From contig JAGCZE010000133.1 in NCBI GenBank assembly GCA_017960415.1, positions 1 through 5,860 on the forward strand: 5,860 nt of DNA, read 5' to 3'. A program made the position numbers and the translations under genes. Numbering within the stretch: the first letter of the stretch is position 1; each line of letters opens with the position of its first letter. Below are positions 1 through 5,860 of the stretch, one piece after another. Below the pieces are notes generated by a model. It ran no database searches. It had not been told where the DNA came from and saw nothing but the letters and a program-made list of their open reading frames with translations. This stretch comes from Lachnospiraceae bacterium. GTDB lineage: Bacteria > Bacillota_A > Clostridia > Lachnospirales > Lachnospiraceae.

Positions 1-19
1 ACTCAACCCAAACTATCCC

Positions 20-502
20 CTACTTATGATACGGTTCTCCGTTGATTATCCGGTAGCTTCTGTATACCTGCTCAAGCAATATCACTCTCATCAGCTGGTG
101 CGGAAATGTCATCTTGGAGAAGCTGAGGCGCATGTTCGATCTTTTGAGGATATCACTGCCAAGCCCAAGCGATCCGCCTATCACAAAAGCAATATGGCTG
201 TTGCCGTCCACGGCGAGCTTCGAAATGCATTCTGCCAGCTCAGGCGATGACAGCTGCCTGCCTTCGATCTCGAGAGTCACAACATAGGCATCCTCGGGCA
301 GATTTTTCAGAAGGCGCTGCGCTTCCTTCTGTTTGATCTGTTCTTCTTCGGTTTCGCCGGCGTTATCGGGTGTCATTTCATCTGCGACTTCGATAATGTT
401 CAGCTTGCAATATCGCGACAGACGTTTTGAATACTCGTCTATTGCATCCCGCAGGTATTTTTCCTTTATCTTCCCTACAGTAAGTACTGTGATCTTCTGC
501 AA
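20..502 (-). CDS. rlmH: RlmH, 23S rRNA pseudouridine-1915 N3-methyltransferase
   Basis: RlmH is a small cytoplasmic SPOUT-class enzyme that uses S-adenosylmethionine to methylate N3 of pseudouridine 1915 in helix 69 of 23S rRNA, acting on assembled 70S ribosomes. The 160-residue product matches the usual length (about 155-160). It opens with QKITVLTVGKIKEKYL, has the SAM-binding knot loop FVIGGSLGLG at residues 106-115, then TFPHQLMRVILLEQ from residue 132, and ends in the family's invariant GEPYHK (155-160). I place the start at a TTG (500-502) because homologues begin at this point and AGGGAG lies 8 bases upstream; an in-frame TTG at 557-559 would add 19 residues that do not belong to the family. 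It is a chromosomal housekeeping gene lying downstream of the degraded mcrC piece, with about 105 bases between them. Identification is very secure; the exact start slightly less so. Confidence 0.96.
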   Translation of the reverse strand: MQKITVLTVGKIKEKYLRDAIDEYSKRLSRYCKLNIIEVADEMTPDNAGETEEEQIKQKEAQRLLKNLPEDAYVVTLEIEGRQLSSPELAECISKLAVDGNSHIAFVIGGSLGLGSDILKRSNMRLSFSKMTFPHQLMRVILLEQVYRSYRIINGEPYHK

Positions 503-510
503 TTTTCGAT

Positions 511-516
511 CTCCCT
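511..516 (-). promoter_or_regulatory. Ribosome binding site deciding the rlmH TTG start
   Basis: The minus strand reads AGGGAG here, 8 bases before the TTG at 500-502. It supports the shorter 160-residue RlmH over the longer frame beginning at 559. Confidence 0.7.
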
Positions 517-577
517 GCCAATGTATTTTAATATTTCTCTGCACAGCTCCGGTTTGCAAGATACTCCATTCCTTCAG

Positions 578-655
578 CTGTCACTCCGGCACTTTCCGTA
601 ATTCCACTCACATTTCCTGTCTTTCCCCCTGCTTCTGCCACTCCAGCGCTTTCCG
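578..655 (-). repeat. Imperfect 21-base direct repeat at the 3' end of the mcrC remnant
   Basis: Two copies, 578-598 and 635-655, share 18 of 21 bases by eye (minus strand, CGGAAAG followed by GC and GGAGTG) and are offset by 57 bases. One copy lies inside the last codons of the mcrC remnant, the other in the spacer before rlmH. The repeat may record a small duplication during decay of the mcrC 3' end; it could also be chance similarity in purine-rich sequence. Confidence 0.4.
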
Positions 656-1087
656 GCACACCCCGGCAAGTTCGACGAGCTCCGAACCGAGCCGGCGGCC
701 GTTCAGACGCTTCCAATCGATCTGTGCCGCCTCCGGGGCATCAACCTCGGAAAATGCCATGATCAGTTTCTTCAGTTCAGCACGTTTTTCTGCGTCAATC
801 TCGCTGCGTCGCAGCAGAAACATCATTGTGCATTTCAGCATTCCGTTGTAATCATTATTTTCGGAAAGGACATCGGTTTCGCAGGCTATCAGATATTTTC
901 TGGCAAGACGGTTCTGCACCGTTCCGCGGATGTCCATGGTCCCGTGCATGACTGTCAGGTCTTCTTTTTTGCGGATATACTCGCGATGAAGTCCTGTTTT
1001 CAGCTGTTTGCGAACAGCCTTTATCAGAAGGTCCACATATTCTTCCAACTCACAATTTTCCATAAAGCCCCACTTTATCCTATCCAC
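608..1087 (-). pseudogene. mcrC remnant: N-terminal-half fragment without the nuclease domain
   Basis: McrC is the subunit of the McrBC Type IV restriction complex that stimulates McrB GTPase and carries a C-terminal PD-(D/E)XK nuclease. This 159-residue frame matches the middle of the McrC N-terminal half: from about residue 35, GLHREYIRKKEDLTVMHGTM corresponds to the family's GL-REY---E-L--LRGKI stretch, followed by RLARKYLIACETDVLSENND (the R-R---C--DE-SEN pattern) and a helical KCTMMFLLRRSEI segment. The usual opening (IPIKNIYYMLSYAF-like) is absent, and the protein stops after about residue 155, so the whole nuclease half is missing (full-length relatives are roughly 340-450 residues). 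No continuation is seen in other frames before rlmH. The start is GTG at 1087 or ATG at 1063; an in-frame TAA at 1097-1099 blocks any longer version. Neither start has a strong ribosome site. I read it as a pseudogene, although a short expressed protein that still touches McrB cannot be excluded. Confidence 0.72.
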
Positions 1088-1140
1088 AATTCCTGATTAA
1101 CCAACAGTATGCCGGTGAATCCCATACACAATTCCTGATT
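1076..1140 (-). repeat. Direct repeat pair in the gap between the transporter ATPase and the mcrC remnant
   Basis: Two 23-base copies, 1076-1098 and 1118-1140, agree at 20 of 23 positions with an exact shared core AATCAGGAATTGTG (minus strand) and are offset by 42 bases. The lower-coordinate copy contains the GTG (1085-1087) that could start the mcrC remnant; the other copy has the same AGGA-ATT-GTG arrangement but leads into a 10-codon frame ended by TAA. It may be a local duplication of a start region, a pair of protein-binding sites, or a scar of rearrangement. The rest of the 91-base gap shows no convincing terminator hairpin or promoter. Confidence 0.75.
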
Positions 1141-1178
1141 TAAAATAACCTTTTACCGAGATATTTCATACGCGGTTC

Positions 1179-2273
1179 CTACCTGAACTCCACCGTTATT
1201 TCGTTCTTCTCATTTCGTGCGTACTTTGTGCTCGCCGCAAGCTTTTTGATGATAGTCAATGACAGCTCGTCGGCATCCATAAACGGGTTATAGTCAAGTC
1301 CGCCGTAGGTTATCTTTATTTTGGCCGTTTCGTCCGTCTCCGAATGTTCGAGAACAATGTTGATCGGAAGGGCGTCCTCGTTGTGTTCGATATACTCAGT
1401 CAGGTTCTGTGCAACGAGCTCTTCGAATACCAGCTCGATATTGCGCAACATCTTCGGTGCGATCAGATTGTCTCTTCCAAACTGCTCGATACGCGAACTA
1501 AAGCCTATAAAATCGAAATCTTCGGATTCGATCTCAAGTTCGAGCTGTTTCAGGCGCTTGATAAATATACGGGTCTTTTCTCTCTGCGGATTATCGAATA
1601 TCTGCTCGGGTGTTCCGTCCTCGTAAATACCGCCTTCATCCATAAAGAATACACGGTTTGACACATCACGCGCGAACTTCATCTCGTGAGTGACTATCAT
1701 CATGGTCATGCCGTCATTGGCCAGCGACCTGATAACAGCCAGAACTTCGCCGACCATGGTAGGGTCAAGCGCCGAAGTCGGCTCGTCGAACAGGATTATC
1801 TCAGGATGCATTGCGATTGCACGTGCTATAGCCACACGCTGTTTCTGGCCGCCCGAGAGCTGATCCGGATAATTCTCGGCCTTTTCCGCGAGGCCAACCC
1901 TCTTCAAAAGCTCCATTGCCTCCTTGCGGGCCTGCTCCTTCGGGGTTTTGAGCAGGTTGACGGGACCTGACATGATATTTTCGATAATGTTCAGATTCGC
2001 AAATAAATTAAATGACTGGAACACCATGCCCATCTTCCTGCGAACCAGCGAAATATCGCATTTCGGGTCGGTAATGACCTCTCCGTCGACAGTAACCGTT
2101 CCCGAAGTCGGCTCCTCAAGCTGGTTGAGGCAGCGCAGCAGGGTTGACTTTCCGGTTCCCGACGGTCCTCTTATGGAAATAACGTCTCCTTTGTTTATCT
2201 CCACGCTCACATCCTTAAGTGGCGTAACATTCGGATATTCCTTACGCAGATGTTCTATCTTGATCATGCTCAT
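1179..2273 (-). CDS. Polar amino-acid ABC transporter ATPase with an extra C-terminal HATPase-like domain
   Basis: This is the cytoplasmic energy subunit of an amino-acid importer of the GlnQ/HisP class, hydrolysing ATP to drive the permease encoded just upstream. Residues 1-245 hold the complete set: Walker [10 protein letters not shown] (36-44), Q-loop Gln86, signature LSGGQ (139-143), Walker B IILFDE (159-164), D-loop SALD (167-170) and switch His196. The family normally ends near residue 240-250; this protein runs to 364. The tail (about 250-364) has an EELVAQN helix at 284-290 resembling the N-box of RsbW/histidine-kinase ATPases, then [11 protein letters not shown] (321-331) resembling their GxPFNP strand, and a final [10 protein letters not shown] helix and strand; the glycine-rich lid is not evident. 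It is probably a degenerate, perhaps regulatory, HATPase_c module. The ATG has GGAGG 7 bases upstream and follows the permease stop by 18 bases, so the two genes form one operon. ATPase call near certain; tail domain moderate. Confidence 0.95.
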   Translation of the reverse strand: MSMIKIEHLRKEYPNVTPLKDVSVEINKGDVISIRGPSGTGKSTLLRCLNQLEEPTSGTVTVDGEVITDPKCDISLVRRKMGMVFQSFNLFANLNIIENIMSGPVNLLKTPKEQARKEAMELLKRVGLAEKAENYPDQLSGGQKQRVAIARAIAMHPEIILFDEPTSALDPTMVGEVLAVIRSLANDGMTMMIVTHEMKFARDVSNRVFFMDEGGIYEDGTPEQIFDNPQREKTRIFIKRLKQLELEIESEDFDFIGFSSRIEQFGRDNLIAPKMLRNIELVFEELVAQNLTEYIEHNEDALPINIVLEHSETDETAKIKITYGGLDYNPFMDADELSLTIIKKLAASTKYARNEKNEITVEFR

Positions 2274-2280
2274 ACCTTAA

Positions 2281-2285
2281 CCTCC
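2281..2285 (-). promoter_or_regulatory. Ribosome binding site of the transporter ATPase gene
   Basis: GGAGG on the minus strand, 7 bases before the ATG at 2271-2273, within the 18-base gap after the permease stop. It selects the first ATG rather than the second one two codons later. Confidence 0.8.
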
Positions 2286-2291
2286 AAGCTC

Positions 2292-3863
2292 TTACTTCTT
2301 CACGCGTTTCGGCTGTATCCCTTTCAACACAAATTCCAATATTGTCGAAATGATCCATGCCAGTATAAAATAGATCACCGCCGTTGCGATCAGCGGGAAA
2401 AATGCTTCAAACGTACGGCTTCGGATAATATCGCTCATCTTCGTCAGATCCTGTATCGCGATATAACCTACTATGGAAGTGCTTTTGAGCAATGAAACGA
2501 TCTCCTGACTGTAGACCGGCAGGAATCTGGCAGCGGCCTGCGGGAAGATAAAGCGGAAAAATGCCTGCGTTTCGCTGTATCCTATCGCCAGCGCTGCCTC
2601 ACGCTGTCCGCCGTCGATGCTTTCTATGCCGGAACGCATGATCTCAGATGCATAAGCACCGAAGTTAAGCGTAAATCCGACTACTGCGACCCAAACCACA
2701 CCCATGCCTGATTTTCCGAAAACAACATAGTAGAGTATCATCAAAAGTACAACCATCGGAGTACCCTGGAGCAGCTTCACGTAAAGATTGGAGATCGTAT
2801 TCGCCAGACGGCTTCCCGTGCGTCTGAACATGCAGATCGAAAATGCAAGTATCGTGCCCAGCAATGCCGAAACAACTGTTATAAGACAGGTGGTTCCGAC
2901 GCCCTGTAGGATCATTTTCCAACGGCTCTCGCGAATGAAATTCTTCTCAAAGCTGTCAGCCACTCCGGCGAAAAATCCTTTATCTTCCCCATTTCCGTCA
3001 CCGTCAGCGCCGGACTGCGCCAGATCACTGCTTCTCACAGCCAGAGCCATACCTCCGGAATATATCGGATCGGAAAATGCTATGCTTTCGGCTCTTTCTT
3101 TCGTAACGGTCGTATTATTCGCAAATACATCATATACACCCGATGCGAGTCCTGCGAGTCCCGATGCCGGATTCACCTGGTCATATTTGAAGTCATAGCC
3201 GTATTTCCTGCCGAACAGGGTCATCAGCTCTATTGCATACCCGCTGATATTTCCGTCCACGATCATCGCAAACGGTATATTGGTCGTGTTTGTGCCTACA
3301 TTCAGTGTGCCGTTTTCCCCTTTGGGTAATGAAGTATCAAGCGACAGTGAATCCGAACCTTTTGAGAACCACTTGGACTTTAATCCGTCAAGTTCACCGC
3401 TCTTTTCCAGTTCCGCAAGCATATCATTGAACTGCTCTCTGATCTTGTCAGCCTTCGCCTGGTCCTTCTGAAATCCGAAGCTGTAGATATCCTGCTTTAC
3501 AAATTCCCTGAAAAACGTAACCTCAGGCTGATTGATCTCGATCATACGCAATATGGGCTCGTCGTACAGAAAACCGTCGATCTTATCCTGTTTGATCGCC
3601 ATAACCATATCCGAAACATTGTCATAATAAAAATATTCGCTGTCCGGGAAAAACTCAAATGTGGGCTGTTCGAAGCTTGAGCCCGTAAGTATGCCCAATC
3701 TTTTACCGTTGTAATCCCTGTAGGATGTGGGAACATCTTTATTTGCCGACGATGAACCCGTACCGCTTCCTTCCGGAAGAACCAGCTTGAGTATTATCCC
3801 TGCCAGTATCAGTAATATGACTATTACAATGATCACATCGACTTTTTTATTGTTTTTTCTCAT
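2292..3863 (-). CDS. Amino-acid ABC importer, membrane-anchored solute-binding domain fused to permease
   Basis: A 523-residue fusion that captures an amino acid outside the cell and provides the membrane channel, in the manner of GlnP-type proteins. An uncleaved anchor helix lies at 9-28 (no lipobox Cys). Residues 46-170 look like the second lobe of a family-3 solute-binding protein: YNGKRLGILTGSSFE (51-65), then KIDGFLYDEP (94-103, with the Asp usually contacting the ligand amino group) and a closing helix ending LKSKWF. Residues 184-280 look like the first lobe: GTLNVGTNTTNIPF (185-198), SGVYDV and TVTKERAESIAFSDPIY (252-268), which carries the Arg expected to bind the carboxylate. After an acidic Gly/Asp linker (about 283-295) comes the permease: membrane segments near 319-345, 362-383, 387-404 and 487-512, and the EAA loop GQREAALAIGYSETQAFFRF (419-438). 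The ATG overlaps the mcrB stop by 4 bases and has GGAGG 7 bases upstream inside mcrB; a GTG at 3902 would only add 13 residues read from mcrB. The substrate is unknown, presumably polar. Confidence 0.93.
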   Translation of the reverse strand: MRKNNKKVDVIIVIVILLILAGIILKLVLPEGSGTGSSSANKDVPTSYRDYNGKRLGILTGSSFEQPTFEFFPDSEYFYYDNVSDMVMAIKQDKIDGFLYDEPILRMIEINQPEVTFFREFVKQDIYSFGFQKDQAKADKIREQFNDMLAELEKSGELDGLKSKWFSKGSDSLSLDTSLPKGENGTLNVGTNTTNIPFAMIVDGNISGYAIELMTLFGRKYGYDFKYDQVNPASGLAGLASGVYDVFANNTTVTKERAESIAFSDPIYSGGMALAVRSSDLAQSGADGDGNGEDKGFFAGVADSFEKNFIRESRWKMILQGVGTTCLITVVSALLGTILAFSICMFRRTGSRLANTISNLYVKLLQGTPMVVLLMILYYVVFGKSGMGVVWVAVVGFTLNFGAYASEIMRSGIESIDGGQREAALAIGYSETQAFFRFIFPQAAARFLPVYSQEIVSLLKSTSIVGYIAIQDLTKMSDIIRSRTFEAFFPLIATAVIYFILAWIISTILEFVLKGIQPKRVKK

Positions 3864-5860
3864 GACATAACCTCCACCGCACTTTTCAGTTCTCTCTCCC
3901 ACTTCGCGGTCCTTGCCGGTTCGTCGAACCAGTACTCACGCAATGTCGGAACAATATCATAATCTATTACGGAATTCAGCCATTCGGTGGTGCAGTTTCC
4001 GGGCTCTCTGCCGCAGAAATAACTGTGTCCGATACAGAATCCGCGTCCGAGGGACGGATCGTTCTCAATCTCACGGTTCAGCTCGATGACTTTGCCGATC
4101 AGCCTGTCAAGCTGCGGGCTTGCAAGCGAACTCTGATATTTCCTGAATCCGTCGGAAGTAAAACGCGGTCCGATCTCATAGAATCCGAAACGCCTGCGCA
4201 GCGCGTAATCTATCAACGCCAGCGACCTGTCCGCGGTATTCATCATACCGATGATATACAGATTCTTCGGCACCATGAACGAAAGTCCGTTATATGACAG
4301 GGTTGTTGTCGTTCCGCGGTAATCCGCCTCGATCATCATCAGCAGCTCACCGAAGATCCTGCTCATATTACCGCGGTTGATCTCGTCGATAATGAAGAAA
4401 TAATCCTTATCGGGCCGGTTGCCCGCAAGCAGGCAGAAACGGTAAAAGATACCGTATTTCAGCTCAAATCCGCTGTCTGTCGGCCTGTATCCCAGCATAA
4501 AGTCCTCGTAGGAATAATTCTGATGGAACTGAACGAATTCGATATGTGACCTGTCCTTCTCACCCATTATCGAATATGCAAGTCTGTTGGCAGTAAATGT
4601 CTTTCCGACACCGGGCGCGCCCTGCAGTATGATGTTCTTCTTGGTCTTTAATACCTCAACCAGCTCATCATAGCCGCTCTCGCTCATATATACTTCATCC
4701 AGGAAATCGGCTTTTGTATATTTGGGAACTGCCGTATTATCGCGCAGCGGATTTTCCTCGCGGATAATGTCCATGATCCTGTCATATTCACCCTGATTGA
4801 CCTTGAAGAGGCTTCCCTGCATATTGTTGAAGAACTCCATCTTTCCGAGCTCAGGATTGTTGCGTATCACGGCATAATCAATCGGAGAAGCAAGCCCTTC
4901 GGTCTTCTCAAAATAAATGTATTTATCATCATGAGCCGCGCTGACCCTGCCCAGACCAACGATCTGGTTGGAAGGATGCGACTCATAGCCGATCACTATG
5001 TCACCCTCCTTGGCATTCAGGAAATTATCGAAAATGCGCCGTTTATATCCGTTGTCATTATATAACGTAAACGCCTTAACCTCGCCGACCGCCGCATGTG
5101 AGAAGCCCCAGACCTTGGGATTGGTATTGAGCAGCCAGTAATTCTTGATACGGCTGCGGGGCACGACATCGATATACAGCTCGATCCCCGACAGGTCGAT
5201 CTCGTCAAGTGCCGCAAGCAGCTCAGGTCGCAATTTCCAGAGCATGTTTGCTTCGTCAAATTCTCTTGAAACCCGCCACTCGAACATGACCGAACACATC
5301 TTGGAGAAATAATCCTCAATATTCGGAACAGGACTGGCAGTCCGATCTATCAGCCTTTTTGCAAGCGCCGTCACCTGTGTATTGTAATAATGCTTTGTTT
5401 TGCCGTAATACTGTGCAAGATCGTTGCATGATATCGGATCCCGGTTGTCCCTCATTCTTGCCATAACAGCAAGCGCATCCTCATCAAATACCTTCGGGTC
5501 GTGCAGCAGCTCGATCCATTGCCTTTTCGTGATCTCCGGATCATAACCGGCGGGCATCCAGCAAACCGTATCTTTTTCCACAGAAGCGCAGAAATTGGAT
5601 GCTATATAAGAGCAGACATCGCTTGTCAGAATGCGCAGTTCCGGATCCTCCGCACAGGAGGCATCCAGCCTGCTCCTGTAAAGACCGATGAAATCAGTAT
5701 CGGTCTTCAGAACCGCCCGTACCGTATCATACAGCTTATTTCCGATAATGAGATTCTCACTGAAATCGCGATTGATGTCTGGTTCCTGCGGATTTGTGCC
5801 GGATACACAATCATGCCCATGATTATTGCCGCCCGCAATATTGCTGCCCGGACTTCCGGG
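3860..5860 (-). CDS. mcrB: McrB-type AAA+ GTPase with EVE-like modified-base reader domain (5' end outside window)
   Basis: McrB is the motor and DNA-recognition subunit of Type IV restriction: it binds modified cytosines and forms GTP-driven rings that activate McrC. The frame stays open from 5860 to the stop at 3860 (666 residues visible, numbered from the edge), so the gene is cut by the window; the GTG at 5581 is only the first start-like codon, and coding-quality sequence continues above it. Layout: Gly/Asn-rich linker (1-30); a helical region (32-230) with a winged-helix-like ITKRQWIELL...CNDLAQYYGKTKHYYNTQ stretch; an EVE/PUA-like domain (about 238-368) with YWLLNTNPKVWGF and KRRIFDNF..GDIVIGYES; and the McrB AAA+ motor: Walker A GAPGVGKT (414-421), Walker B FFIIDEINRGN (488-498), the MNTADRS element (540-546) and arginines in LRRRF (554-558). 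The end, YDIVPTLREYWFD...W, is the normal McrB terminus. All motor motifs appear intact. Instead of mcrC, an amino-acid importer follows with a 4-base overlap. Confidence 0.93.
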   Translation of the reverse strand, partial: PGSPGSNIAGGNNHGHDCVSGTNPQEPDINRDFSENLIIGNKLYDTVRAVLKTDTDFIGLYRSRLDASCAEDPELRILTSDVCSYIASNFCASVEKDTVCWMPAGYDPEITKRQWIELLHDPKVFDEDALAVMARMRDNRDPISCNDLAQYYGKTKHYYNTQVTALAKRLIDRTASPVPNIEDYFSKMCSVMFEWRVSREFDEANMLWKLRPELLAALDEIDLSGIELYIDVVPRSRIKNYWLLNTNPKVWGFSHAAVGEVKAFTLYNDNGYKRRIFDNFLNAKEGDIVIGYESHPSNQIVGLGRVSAAHDDKYIYFEKTEGLASPIDYAVIRNNPELGKMEFFNNMQGSLFKVNQGEYDRIMDIIREENPLRDNTAVPKYTKADFLDEVYMSESGYDELVEVLKTKKNIILQGAPGVGKTFTANRLAYSIMGEKDRSHIEFVQFHQNYSYEDFMLGYRPTDSGFELKYGIFYRFCLLAGNRPDKDYFFIIDEINRGNMSRIFGELLMMIEADYRGTTTTLSYNGLSFMVPKNLYIIGMMNTADRSLALIDYALRRRFGFYEIGPRFTSDGFRKYQSSLASPQLDRLIGKVIELNREIENDPSLGRGFCIGHSYFCGREPGNCTTEWLNSVIDYDIVPTLREYWFDEPARTAKWERELKSAVEVMS
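3871..3875 (-). promoter_or_regulatory. Ribosome binding site inside the mcrB 3' end, fixing the permease start
   Basis: GGAGG on the minus strand, 7 bases before the ATG at 3861-3863. It lies within the last codons of mcrB (SAVEVMS), and mcrB stop and permease start share the bases ATGA (3860-3863). This indicates a shared transcript and translational coupling of the transporter to mcrB. Confidence 0.85.
5821..5850 (-). repeat. Two 15-base tandem units encoding a Gly/Asn-rich linker in McrB
   Basis: Minus-strand units CGGGCAGCAATATTG (5836-5850) and CGGGCGGCAATAATC (5821-5835) match at 12 of 15 bases and encode the pentads GSNIA and GGNNH (reading frame offset by one base). They lie in a low-complexity stretch rich in Gly, Ser, Asn and Pro ahead of the helical region. 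This looks like a flexible inter-domain linker, implying at least one further McrB domain beyond the window edge. Confidence 0.6.

Noticed and set aside
503..559. Longer rlmH starting at the TTG at 557-559
   Set aside because: It adds 19 residues absent from the family, while AGGGAG is ideally placed for the TTG at 500-502.
528..569. 13-codon frame MEYLANRSCAEKY before rlmH
   Set aside because: It has a GAAGGA-like site very close to the ATG, but is too short and without recognisable similarity.
333..851. Long open plus-strand frame opposite rlmH and the mcrC remnant
   Set aside because: Ser/Cys/Arg/Phe-rich low-similarity translation typical of an antisense shadow; the minus-strand proteins have clear family motifs. 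The other plus-strand frames were dismissed for the same reason.
1140..1169. Nine-codon frame MKYLGKRLF after the transporter ATPase stop, with an AGGA 7 bases upstream
   Set aside because: Such a short frame is expected by chance and there is no attenuator-like hairpin to make it a leader peptide.
1088..1178. Possible transcription terminator or promoter between the ATPase and the mcrC remnant
   Set aside because: Only a weak TAAAA/TTTTA symmetry and poor -35/-10 candidates; no GC-rich stem with a T run was found.
608..3863. A composite transposon or integrative element carrying the transporter
   Set aside because: No transposase, integrase, terminal inverted repeats or target-site duplication could be recognised at the borders.
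3864..3902. GTG at 3902 as start of the permease fusion
   Set aside because: Its extra 13 residues are read out of frame from the mcrB end, and the GGAGG at 3871-3875 points to the ATG at 3863.

Overview
The window (about 5.9 kb) reads almost entirely from the minus strand. The protein sequences look like those of a gut-type Clostridia, most likely Lachnospiraceae: the RlmH sequence, the solute-binding/permease fusion and the long transporter ATPase all have the flavour of that family. This is judged from remembered family resemblance, not from a search.

In order of transcription (high to low coordinates): (1) a large McrB-type AAA+ GTPase, cut by the window edge at its 5' end, with a helical or winged-helix-like region, an EVE/PUA-like modified-base reader domain and a complete McrB motor (3860-5860); (2) a membrane-anchored solute-binding/permease fusion of a polar amino-acid ABC importer (2292-3863), whose start codon overlaps the mcrB stop by 4 bases; (3) its ATPase, carrying an extra C-terminal domain that resembles a degenerate RsbW/histidine-kinase-type ATPase fold (1179-2273); (4) a 91-base gap containing a 20/23 direct repeat; (5) a remnant of McrC that keeps only the middle of the N-terminal half and has no nuclease domain (608-1087); (6) the housekeeping 23S rRNA methyltransferase RlmH (20-502). 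No gene is supported on the plus strand and no RNA gene, CRISPR array or transposase is visible.

The most striking point is the order mcrB - amino-acid importer - mcrC remnant. McrB and McrC are normally adjacent and translationally coupled. Here a complete two-gene importer sits exactly at the mcrB stop, apparently using a ribosome binding site inside the mcrB end, while the mcrC piece beyond it has lost both ends. The simplest reading is a Type IV (modification-dependent) restriction operon broken up beside rlmH, leaving an intact McrB reader-motor without its nuclease and hitched to an importer. The alternative is that McrB plus transporter is a retained, functional pairing. The two importer genes should work together: the fusion captures the amino acid and forms the membrane channel, the ATPase drives it, and the extra ATPase domain may be a regulatory module.
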